Position numbers and translations under genes: made by a program | The notes under the pieces: generated by a model | Databases searched by the model: none | Told to the model about the DNA's origin: nothing | What the model saw: only the letters and a program-made list of their open reading frames with translations | Source: Rhodoferax sp. UBA5149 | GTDB taxonomy: Bacteria > Pseudomonadota > Gammaproteobacteria > Burkholderiales > Burkholderiaceae_C | Length of the DNA: 5,972 nt | Assembly (NCBI RefSeq): GCF_002413825.1 | Contig: NZ_DHXT01000097.1 | Coordinates: 42,172-48,143 of the forward strand | Direction of reading: 5' to 3' | Shown here: positions 1-4,895 of the stretch, piece by piece | Layout of the letters: every line of letters starts with the position of its first letter | Numbering within the stretch: position 1 is the first letter of the stretch

Positions 1-2122
1 CTGCCTTTTTGGCAAACTCGGCCCGCAGCGCCTTGAGCTTCGCGCGCGGGTCTTCCCGGGCCGTGTTTTTGTCCAGCGCCATTTCGGCGATGAAGCGGCT
101 CGGCACGGCCGCCACCATCTCGCGGCCTTTTTTGCGCTTGCGCGTCCAGCTCACGGCCAGGCTGCGCTGGGCCCGCGTGATGCCCACGTACATCAGGCGG
201 CGCTCTTCCTGCAGATGCGTCGCCGTCGCTTCATTGGCGGCCTCGTGCGCGCGCTCCGACCCGCCCAGCACGGCGGCCCCGCTGTCGCCGCTGTCTTTGA
301 GCTTGAACGGCAACATGCCTTCGGTCACGCCCACCAGCATGACATGCGGCCACTCCAGCCCCTTGGAGGCGTGCAGGGTGGACAGCGTCACCACGTCCAT
401 GTCTTTCTCGCGCTCGCTGATGGTGGACAGCAGCGACACCGTCTGCGCCACTTCAAGCAGTGACTTGACTTCGTTGCTGGTGGAGACGCCGGCCGCATCG
501 TCCAACTGGCCGCCGCAGCGGGCCGACATCCAGTCGCAAAAATCCATCACATTGGTCCAGCGCGCGGCCGCCACTTTTTCACTGTCTTCGCCGTCGTACA
601 AGTGCTTCTCGTAGCCGATCTCCTTGAGCCACTCCAGCAGAAAAGCGCGCGCATCTTCGGCCCCCAGCGTGCGGCGGGCGCGAAACTCCAGGTCGTTCAC
701 GTAGCGGCCAAATTCGTGCAGGCTGCCGACTGCTTTGCTGCTCAGCAGGCTGCCCAGCGACGCCGAAAACAAGGCCTCGAACAGGCTCACCTTGTATTTG
801 CCGGCAAACACGCCCAGCTGTGCCAGGGTCTGGTGGCCAATGCCGCGTTTCGGTGTGGTCACCGCGCGCAAAAAGGCCGGGTCGTCGTTGTTGTTGATCC
901 ACAGGCGGAACCAGCCGCACAAATCCTTGATTTCAGCCCGGTCAAAGAAGCTCGTGCCGCCGGATACCTTGTACGGAATCTGTGCCTTGCGCAGCGCTTT
1001 CTCGAAGGTCTTGGCCTGGTGGTTGGCGCGGTACAGCACGGCAAAGTGCCGGAACTCCTGGAACTGCGGCCCGCCGTGCGGCAGACCACCGGCACGCAGG
1101 CTCTGGATGCGGGCCACCGTGCGCTCGGCCTCGTGCTCTTCGCTGTCCGCGTCCACTACCCGCACCGGCTCGCCTTCGCCCAGGTCGCTCCACAAATTCT
1201 TGGGGAACAACTTCGGATTCGGGCCGATCACATTGTTGGCGGCGCGCAAGATGGCGCTGGTGGAACGGTAGTTTTGCTCCAGCTTGATGACCTTGAGCGT
1301 GGGAAAGTCGACCGGCAGTTTTTTCAAATTGTCCAGCGTGGCGCCGCGCCAGCCGTAAATCGACTGGTCGTCGTCGCCCACGGCGGTAAAACGGGCACCC
1401 GCCGCCGAGTTGCCGCCGACCAGCAGTTTCAGCACTTCGTACTGCGTGGCATTGGTGTCCTGGTACTCATCCACCAGCACATGGCCCATCAGCCCTTGCC
1501 ACTTCTGCCGCACCTGCTCATGATTTTGTAGCAGCTTGAGCGGCAGGGTGATCAGGTCGTCAAAGTCCACGCTCTGGTAGGCGCTGAGGCGCTCCTCGTA
1601 GTGCCCCATGACGCGGGCGATGATGCGTTCGTTGTCATCCTTGGCCAGCGCGGCCGCGCCTTCGGCATTGAGGCCCTGGCCTTTCCAGCCGCTGATGACC
1701 CATTGCCAAGACCGCGCCGTGGCCATATCCACCGTGCCGCCGGCGTCTTTCAGGATGCTGGTGATGTCGTCGGTGTCCAGAATCGAGAACGTGGGTTTGA
1801 GCCCCAGCACCGCGCCGTCCTGGCGCAGCATGCGCACGCCCAGCGCGTGAAAAGTGCAGATCACCACGTCCCGGGCGGCGCGGCCAATCAGCTCCTTGGC
1901 GCGTTCACGCATCTCGGCGGCGGCCTTGTTGGTGAAGGTGATGGCGGCAATGCGATTCGGCGCCATTCCGGTCTGGATCAGGCGGCCAATTTTGTGCGTG
2001 ATCACCCGCGTCTTGCCCGAGCCGGCACCCGCCAGCACTAGGCAGGGGCCGTGCATGAAATTGACGGCTTCTTGCTGGGCCAGGTTCAGGCCGGTGGACG
2101 CGTTGAGAGGGGGGGAGGACAT
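1..2122 (-). CDS. rep: ATP-dependent DNA helicase Rep (C-terminal end cut by window edge)
   Basis: Rep is a superfamily 1A 3'-5' DNA helicase that moves along single-stranded DNA and helps replication forks pass protein roadblocks. My translation from the ATG at 2122 is open for 707 codons to the left edge without a stop or frameshift. Visible motifs in order: Walker A AGAGSGKT (31-38), motif II DEYQ (218-221), motif III GDDDQSIYGWRGA (249-261), motif IV QNYRS (283-287), motif V TLHASKGLEW (582-591) and motif VI EERRLMYVGITRA (639-651). GDDDQSIY, the GGTSFF segment and the last visible residues (KLKALRAEFAKKA) resemble E. coli Rep, including its extreme C-terminus, more than UvrD. Only a few residues are therefore probably missing. 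No strong ribosome binding site precedes the ATG, but no other start lies ahead of the Q-motif region (NLAQQEAV). GC is visibly higher than in the genes to its right. PcrA/UvrD is the alternative name. Confidence 0.93.
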   Translation of the reverse strand, partial: MSSPPLNASTGLNLAQQEAVNFMHGPCLVLAGAGSGKTRVITHKIGRLIQTGMAPNRIAAITFTNKAAAEMRERAKELIGRAARDVVICTFHALGVRMLRQDGAVLGLKPTFSILDTDDITSILKDAGGTVDMATARSWQWVISGWKGQGLNAEGAAALAKDDNERIIARVMGHYEERLSAYQSVDFDDLITLPLKLLQNHEQVRQKWQGLMGHVLVDEYQDTNATQYEVLKLLVGGNSAAGARFTAVGDDDQSIYGWRGATLDNLKKLPVDFPTLKVIKLEQNYRSTSAILRAANNVIGPNPKLFPKNLWSDLGEGEPVRVVDADSEEHEAERTVARIQSLRAGGLPHGGPQFQEFRHFAVLYRANHQAKTFEKALRKAQIPYKVSGGTSFFDRAEIKDLCGWFRLWINNNDDPAFLRAVTTPKRGIGHQTLAQLGVFAGKYKVSLFEALFSASLGSLLSSKAVGSLHEFGRYVNDLEFRARRTLGAEDARAFLLEWLKEIGYEKHLYDGEDSEKVAAARWTNVMDFCDWMSARCGGQLDDAAGVSTSNEVKSLLEVAQTVSLLSTISEREKDMDVVTLSTLHASKGLEWPHVMLVGVTEGMLPFKLKDSGDSGAAVLGGSERAHEAANEATATHLQEERRLMYVGITRAQRSLAVSWTRKRKKGREMVAAVPSRFIAEMALDKNTAREDPRAKLKALRAEFAKKA

Positions 2123-2147
2123 TCGGAAACTTGGGGCGAAGCCGCGA

Positions 2148-2153
2148 ATCATA
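2148..2153 (-). promoter_or_regulatory. Candidate -10 box for rep
   Basis: On the minus strand the hexamer TATGAT lies about 25 bases upstream of the rep ATG, which would give a short leader. No convincing -35 box is seen 17 bases further upstream, so this is a weak prediction based on the -10 match and position only. Confidence 0.3.
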
Positions 2154-2185
2154 CAGAGGCGCCGGTGATGGGGGCGTTTTGCTTA

Positions 2186-2201
2186 TCACCTTTCTAGGTG
2201 A
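2186..2201. repeat. Perfect 6-bp-stem hairpin upstream of rep
   Basis: TCACCT and AGGTGA flank the loop TTCT, giving a perfect 16-base hairpin. It has no T-run on either side, so it is not a classical intrinsic terminator. It sits just upstream of the candidate rep promoter and could be an operator or a leftover structure from the end of the cassette array. Confidence 0.4.
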
Positions 2202-2251
2202 CCACGCTCGGCACGGCGTTGGCAGCAAGCGCTACGGGCACATGGCGAGAA

Positions 2252-2283
2252 CTCCAGCCGTCTCGACCGTGAGACGAAAGGAG
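2252..2283. repeat. Two-segment inverted repeat between the array and rep
   Basis: CTCC and CGTCTC on the left pair with GAGACG and GGAG on the right. They are separated by a symmetrical 3x3 internal gap and a 6-base loop (2265-2270). The outer-stem, gap, inner-stem layout resembles an attC hairpin core, but no R'/R'' core boxes in the right places were found around it. It lies about 25 bases past the stop of the last array gene. A decayed attC or a weak terminator-like structure are both possible. Confidence 0.4.
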
Positions 2284-2308
2284 CAGGGTTTTCTCATCCA
2301 GGGAGGCC

Positions 2309-2707
2309 TTAGGCGACATGGTCAACAGAAGCGAAGATGCGCAAGCCGTCTCTGACGCGAGCGAGGTTGTATGACTCCCGCCAGGAACTGAGCACGCTTC
2401 CGTTTTCGCGACAAAGCTCCCAAGTGACTGACCCTAACGCGCATTGCCCGCCAACGGAAATCACTTCAAGGTCGTTGTATCGGCAGGACCGACAGCCCTC
2501 ATGGTGATAGCCGTCAACGATCTTTTGGAAGTACTTGGCGGTATCTGCATTCGAGGCAAAGCAGTCGATGGACCCGTCTGCATGCAGCGCCGAATAGGGC
2601 GACAAATAGCGGCGAGCAATCTCGGTGCCGTCAAAAGTACGAAACGCTTCCACGAATTCATCAAAGAACGCGGTAACTTCATTTCGAAGCGCGGAGTTTT
2701 CCTTCAT
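2309..2707 (-). CDS. NTF2-like (SnoaL-type) fold protein, last gene of the cassette array
   Basis: A 132-residue protein with the pattern of a small NTF2-like alpha+beta barrel. An N-terminal helix (FFDEFVEAFRTFDGTEIARRYLS, about 14-36) is followed by a helical segment with KYFQKIVDGYHHEG (58-71), then strands rich in V, W and F (81-127) ending FASVDHVA. Such folds serve as small-ligand enzymes or binding proteins. No catalytic set can be assigned, so the substrate is unknown. Cysteines cluster at 72, 75, 89 and 99. The ORF overlaps the end of the DUF1801 gene by 29 bases. Its ATG lies inside an attC-like hairpin, so its first 11-12 codons may be supplied by the recombination site. The ribosome binding site is weak, which suggests coupled translation or a misplaced start. 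Fold assignment is from pattern recognition only. Confidence 0.75.
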   Translation of the reverse strand: MKENSALRNEVTAFFDEFVEAFRTFDGTEIARRYLSPYSALHADGSIDCFASNADTAKYFQKIVDGYHHEGCRSCRYNDLEVISVGGQCALGSVTWELCRENGSVLSSWRESYNLARVRDGLRIFASVDHVA

Positions 2708-2728
2708 GGCTTCGATGGTATGTTAACG
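2671..2728 (-). other. Candidate attC site of the DUF1801 cassette
   Basis: Reading the minus strand, CGTTAAC (R'', 2728-2722) and GTTACCG (R', 2677-2671) pair at 6 of 7 positions. Each is separated by 6 bases from a perfect 7-bp inner pair, TCGAAGC (L'') and GCTTCGA (L'). The total is 58 bp, near the shortest known attC lengths. The DUF1801 stop codon (2681-2679) falls within it, as is common for cassette genes. The R boxes fit the RYYYAAC/GTTRRRY consensus imperfectly, and the NTF2-like start codon also lies inside, so it may be coincidental. Confidence 0.45.
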
Positions 2729-3151
2729 CTGCCGCTACGCAGAAAGCGACTGAGTCGGCGCGCACAGCCTCCGCCGCCTTGAAGACAATAGCTCGATTCC
2801 CCTCGAACTTAAACTCCGTTGGAAACAAGGTTCTGAATGTGTCGACTAGCGTCGTCTTGCAATTGAAGTACATGGCGTACTCGGCCGGGCGAGCCTTCTT
2901 CCAGTCAATTCGAATCGTGCTGCCGCTCTTACTCTTCGACGTAAGGTAGGCAGGCTCACCCCACTTCAGCGTCTCTTCGAGTTCGCCGACACCTTCGGTT
3001 GATGAGGCCGTGCGAAAGATGAGTTCGCGTAGCGCCAGAAGTTTGTGGCGCACATCCGCTGGGTAAGCGTCGAAGACCTTCGCGACCTCTGCGCTGGCAA
3101 ACGGCTTCATCGTGTTTCTCGACTCTGGTGCGGGGCTCTGCTGCGCCCTAA
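2677..3151 (-). mobile_element. Gene cassette 4 (DUF1801 gene, provisional end)
   Basis: The unit starts at the GTTAGGG core (3152/3151). It ends at 2677 if the 58-bp attC-like site at the gene junction is real. Otherwise the cassette would also include the NTF2-like gene and end near 2309, where a GCCTAAG sequence at the stop codon is only a poor R'' candidate. Confidence 0.45.
2679..3110 (-). CDS. DUF1801 domain protein
   Basis: A 143-residue soluble protein matching the DUF1801 family, which I recognise from the helical start with RHKLLALRELIF (21-32), the signature LKWGEPAYL (48-56), GSTIRIDWK (63-71), YAMYFNCKTTLVDTFRTLFP (78-97) and FEGNRAIVF (102-110). Family members are compact alpha+beta proteins whose biochemical role is not settled, so no reaction is given. 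The domain ends at about residue 131 (ALTYH). The last dozen residues are a charged tail encoded by the attC-like sequence. The ATG at 3110 lies about 36 bases inside the cassette start (3151) and has only a weak purine-rich site before it. No signal peptide or membrane segment is present. The family assignment is firm and the function is open. Confidence 0.88.
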   Translation of the reverse strand: MKPFASAEVAKVFDAYPADVRHKLLALRELIFRTASSTEGVGELEETLKWGEPAYLTSKSKSGSTIRIDWKKARPAEYAMYFNCKTTLVDTFRTLFPTEFKFEGNRAIVFKAAEAVRADSVAFCVAAALTYHRSHEGKLRASK

Positions 3152-3256
3152 CGTCCGGTGACCGAAGGGAGCGAACTTGATTGAAGAGTTCGGCGTCAGT
3201 TCCGACAAGGTGTTTTCGCTTACGGCTAACGTAACTCGATCACGGTTTTGTTAGCC
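3146..3256 (-). other. attC site of the lipoprotein cassette (111 bp, complex)
   Basis: On the minus strand R'' is GGCTAAC (3256-3250) and R' is GTTAGGG (3152-3146), both matching consensus at the core. L'' GTGATC and L' GGTCAC pair over 6 positions, one of them a wobble, and the pairing extends inward by about three more. The upstream gene's stop codon (3242-3240) lies inside, as is typical of cassettes. The interior holds two further hairpins: TTACG/CGTAA, and CGAACT/AGTTCG. It also contains a second candidate R'' box, GCCGAAC (3194-3188), so the exact boundaries are uncertain. Confidence 0.65.
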
Positions 3257-3676
3257 GCTGGCGCTGGAACTCGGCGTCATTGGCATTGAGGCAGCGAAAG
3301 TTTACTGTGGCGATTGCCATGCCTTCAGTCCACGTGGGGGGCGAAAAAGTCTCGTTTAGTACAAACAGTTCTAAAGCGCCGCGACGACTGCACTCGGCGC
3401 CTGCTTCTTCATACGCCGCACGCTTTGCAGCAGGTACGCCACCTCTACCGGGCGACGCTGATGTGGTAATTGTGAATGTGTCCGGGCCCACTTTGGCTAC
3501 ACCAGATGATACGGCGCATCCGGCGCAGAGCGCCACGGCTGTGACGGCGGTGATGAAAATTCGCATGTCCTGCTCTCCCTGTTGTTGATCAGTTCTGCGC
3601 GCTCTACTCTTGAGCAGTGCGCCGCGAATGAACGCACGATGGCTATGACTATACGGTACTCGCGCCTGACGCCGAA
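3152..3676 (-). mobile_element. Gene cassette 3 (lipoprotein gene plus attC)
   Basis: The unit lies between the cores at 3677/3676 and 3152/3151, 525 bp. A 12-base inverted repeat joins its two ends: GTTCGGCGTCAG at the start (minus strand, 3677-3666) and its reverse complement near the end (minus strand, 3199-3188). The end holds two alternative R'' boxes, which blurs the exact attC. Confidence 0.6.
3240..3566 (-). CDS. Small predicted lipoprotein, cassette-borne
   Basis: A 108-residue protein starting at the ATG at 3566, preceded by GGGAGA seven bases upstream. A longer in-frame ORF runs back to 3698 through the attC site, but its N-terminus is not protein-like, so the internal start is preferred. 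Residues 1-16 form a short signal peptide ending in C-A-G before Cys17, a usable though not ideal lipobox. An envelope lipoprotein is likely. The mature part has VGPDTFTITTSASPGRGG (26-43), AKRAAYEEAGAEC (47-59) and VNFRCL (88-93), with Cys59 and Cys92 as a possible disulfide. This pattern recalls a recurring group of small uncharacterised proteobacterial lipoproteins. The function is unknown. The last codons run into the R'' box of the following attC. The gene has about 105 bases of leader inside its cassette, room for its own promoter. Confidence 0.82.
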   Translation of the reverse strand: MRIFITAVTAVALCAGCAVSSGVAKVGPDTFTITTSASPGRGGVPAAKRAAYEEAGAECSRRGALELFVLNETFSPPTWTEGMAIATVNFRCLNANDAEFQRQRLTKP

Positions 3677-3727
3677 CGTCGGCGATGAGGAGCGCCACAG
3701 GCGTCCTTCTCGGTCAGCAAGTTATCA
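3671..3727 (-). other. attC site of the second cassette (57 bp)
   Basis: On the minus strand R'' is TGATAAC (3727-3721), overlapping the TGA stop of the upstream gene. R' is GTTCGGC (3677-3671). The inner arms GACCGAG and CTCATC pair as GA/TC plus GAG/CTC around a small bulge. The tip is a short stem, GGACGCC/GGCGCTCC with loop TGT. The 57-bp length is at the lower limit for attC sites. R'' is the exact reverse complement of the first seven bases of its own cassette (plus-strand 4100-4106), the relation expected of an excised and reinserted cassette. R' departs from consensus at one base. Confidence 0.68.
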
Positions 3728-4105
3728 ATCATGCCCACCCAGCTTGCGAATGTCATCCACTAGTTGATCGAATGTGAGGGCGTCGATTTGCTTATTTCTT
3801 GCTGTGTAGTCTTCGGATCGTTTGTCGGCCGGTATGTAGGCACTCTCGATGCTGACCAGGCACAACCTAAGCCATGACGTTGAATCTCGATGCCCCGCGT
3901 GAACGTTGTGCGCCAACACAGCTATGGCGTGTGCAAGGTGCGCTTTTTCCCAATACCCGAAGGCTTCCCGCTTCTGGGCTAGGGATTTGGCAATGAGATC
4001 TGCGATGTCGAGTCTGATTCCGTCAACGTTGCTGTCGCTGTCTAAACGCTCAACAAGTTCGTCTATTTCCTTCATGAGGTCGCCCTTTTTTGATCTGACT
4101 GATAA
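3677..4105 (-). mobile_element. Gene cassette 2 (helical protein gene plus attC)
   Basis: The unit lies between the cores at 4106/4105 and 3677/3676, 429 bp, nearly the same size as cassette 1. Its start (GTTATCA with the preceding G) is the exact reverse complement of its own R'' TGATAAC. The single gene fills nearly the whole unit and ends within the R'' box. Confidence 0.7.
3725..4075 (-). CDS. Uncharacterised helical cassette protein
   Basis: I do not recognise this 116-residue protein. It appears mostly helical: an acidic N-terminal helix (MKEIDELVERLD), a second helix (DIADLIAKSLAQKREAFGYWEKAHLAHAIAVLAHNVHAG, 23-61) with several histidines, a SWLRLCLVSIESAYIPA segment (67-83), and a C-terminal helix (ALTFDQLVDDIRKLG, 99-113). 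The histidines (48, 56, 59, 62) and Cys72 are noticeable but form no known metal-binding signature. There is no signal peptide or membrane span. The ATG at 4075 has AGGG about 7 bases upstream and sits 30 bases inside the cassette start. The stop codon overlaps the R'' box of the attC, a hallmark of cassette genes. Recombination-site structure on both sides supports it as a real expressed unit. Function unknown. Confidence 0.72.
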   Translation of the reverse strand: MKEIDELVERLDSDSNVDGIRLDIADLIAKSLAQKREAFGYWEKAHLAHAIAVLAHNVHAGHRDSTSWLRLCLVSIESAYIPADKRSEDYTARNKQIDALTFDQLVDDIRKLGGHD

Positions 4106-4186
4106 CGTAGAAATGACCGGGCAACAACAAGTTGCGGCGAAGCCGCTTCCTGCTGTTGTTGATCCGAGTCGATTGCCCAGTTAGAT
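4100..4186 (-). other. attC site of the first cassette (87 bp), best preserved
   Basis: On the minus strand R'' is ATCTAAC (4186-4180, exact RYYYAAC), followed by a 5-base spacer and L'' AATCGAC (4174-4168). L' is GTCATT (4117-4112), followed by a 5-base spacer and R' GTTATCA (4106-4100). L'' and L' pair over all six positions if the C at 4171 bulges out, which matches the extrahelical base typical of attC L'' arms. Inside, CAACAACA (4122-4129) pairs with TGTTGTTG (4154-4161), and GCGGC-GAA-GCCGC (4134-4146) forms a tight hairpin. It lies 22 bases past the stop of the zinc-ribbon gene. Confidence 0.82.
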
Positions 4187-4539
4187 TTTGGAGAAAGCAT
4201 GATTGAACTAATCAGGTTGTTGCCACTCGTTGTGGCAGGTTTTGCACTTGAGTTGATCTATGCCATCCGGCGTAGGGTCTGTTGCGGTAAGCGCAGACGT
4301 TTTCTGACTCATGTAGAAGCAGTATGGGCATACAGAAACCGGGCACTCTTCATTTGCGAGGCGCGCCTTTGTCTTTGTAAGTTGCGCTTGCTCCGCGCGC
4401 AGTTTCAATGCTTCTTCCTCTACTTTCGTCGCCGCTACATTCTTGGCATCAAGGAGCCCGTCGACTTGTCCGAGCATGTCAGCCCTGAATTCTTTCGCGA
4501 ATATATCCATAGGAAAGATCTTTCTGTTGGGGAATCTAA
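4106..4539 (-). mobile_element. Gene cassette 1 (zinc-ribbon gene plus attC)
   Basis: The unit runs from the G^TTAGAT core at 4540/4539 to the G^TTATCA core at 4106/4105, 434 bp. Its first bases (GTTAGAT) are the exact reverse complement of its R'' box ATCTAAC, so the excised circle would carry a perfect R'/R'' pair. One gene plus one attC is the standard cassette architecture. Confidence 0.72.
4208..4510 (-). CDS. Coiled-coil plus zinc-ribbon protein, first cassette gene
   Basis: A 100-residue protein with two parts. Residues about 10-54 are charged and helical with heptad-like spacing (EEEALKLRAEQAQLTKTKARLANEE), a probable coiled coil. The C-terminal half holds CPYC (61-64) and CKTC (89-92), a CxxC...CxxC zinc-ribbon pattern with a 24-residue gap. 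Cys56 is an extra cysteine. Such ribbons bind nucleic acid or protein partners, and I cannot name a family or partner. The ATG at 4510 is preceded by a weak AGAAAG. In-frame sequence upstream has no ATG before a stop. The cassette boundary lies 30 bases upstream, next to a 20-codon ORF with a strong ribosome binding site that may feed ribosomes to this gene. A longer plus-strand ORF on the opposite strand is rejected because this frame has the clear metal-binding pattern. Confidence 0.78.
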   Translation of the reverse strand: MDIFAKEFRADMLGQVDGLLDAKNVAATKVEEEALKLRAEQAQLTKTKARLANEECPVSVCPYCFYMSQKTSALTATDPTPDGIDQLKCKTCHNEWQQPD

Positions 4540-4598
4540 CGCAATGTCCATTGCAAAACCTGCGAATGATGCTGGCCGCTGCGAATTAATCTGGTCAT
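4536..4598 (-). CDS. 20-codon ORF ending in the first recombination core
   Basis: The ATG at 4598 is preceded by AGGAGA with five bases between, the best ribosome binding site in the array. The ORF encodes 20 residues with no recognisable domain, and its TAG stop lies inside the GTTAGAT recombination core. The zinc-ribbon start follows 25 bases after the stop. In class 1 integrons the short ORF-11 in attI raises translation of the first cassette in just this arrangement. Here that role is inferred from position and ribosome binding site alone. It may equally be the remnant of a gene cut by cassette insertion. Confidence 0.4.
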   Translation of the reverse strand: MTRLIRSGQHHSQVLQWTLR

Positions 4599-4648
4599 GG
4601 AAATCTCCTGAAAGTGGCTTGAGGACTGGCTCTCGGTCGATTTTTCAT

Positions 4649-4670
4649 ATTTTTATACAGGTATAAAAAT
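4649..4670. promoter_or_regulatory. 22-bp palindrome overlapping a candidate array promoter
   Basis: ATTTTTATAC (4649-4658) and GTATAAAAAT (4661-4670) form perfect 10-bp inverted arms around the central AG. On the minus strand TATAAA (4657-4652) can serve as a -10 box, with TTGATG (4678-4673) as a -35 box at a shortish 15-base spacing. This would be a promoter reading into the 20-codon ORF and the cassettes, with the palindrome between and over its boxes, where a repressor would bind. It is not a full LexA site, because the second CAG half is missing. The palindrome is certain and the function inferred. Confidence 0.5.
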
Positions 4671-4674
4671 TTCA

Positions 4675-4797
4675 TCAAACCCCGCAACCCTCCTTCGCGG
4701 ATTCTAGGTGCCGCTTGCCAGTAAGCCTATCCCCCAAAGGGGTCAGTCGCTGATCGGTCGCCGCCGTTGAATCCGAGTCGTTCAAGTCCCAATCCAT
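4675..4797 (-). CDS. Possible 40-residue small protein
   Basis: The ATG at 4797 has a purine-rich GGAGAGGAG ending four bases upstream, and the frame is open for 40 codons to a TGA at 4677-4675. The peptide is hydrophilic (acidic start MDWDLNDSDS, basic LTGKRHLESAKEG near the end) with no domain I recognise. It ends at the -35 element of the candidate array promoter. It could be a real small gene or chance. No codon-usage argument is strong at this length. Confidence 0.33.
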   Translation of the reverse strand: MDWDLNDSDSTAATDQRLTPLGDRLTGKRHLESAKEGCGV

Positions 4798-4895
4798 AGG
4801 GCTCCTCTCCCGTTTTTTGAAAAATAAGCTCTGACGCCTTCCAGAACCGATCGGGGTGGGGCTTTCACGCAGCGGTTGCAGAAAAAAATAACGAC

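Noticed and set aside
9..1531. Several long plus- and minus-strand ORFs across the left third
   Set aside because: They are shadows of the GC-rich rep gene in other frames. None has a recognisable domain, whereas the rep frame carries all helicase motifs.
3567..3698. N-terminal extension of the lipoprotein ORF back to 3698
   Set aside because: The extension starts inside the attC site and would bury the signal peptide. The ATG at 3566 has a good RBS and a signal sequence directly after it.
4644..4662. LexA (SOS) box in the array promoter
   Set aside because: Only one half, CTGTATAAAAAT on the minus strand, is present. The second half reads TGA in place of CAG, so the CTG-N10-CAG rule fails.
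4199..4666. 155-codon plus-strand ORF with a good RBS-like GGAGAAA before its ATG
   Set aside because: It is antisense to the zinc-ribbon gene, its start overlaps cassette 1, and its translation is rich in Arg, Cys and Leu with no domain. The minus frame has clear CxxC pairs and fits the cassette layout.
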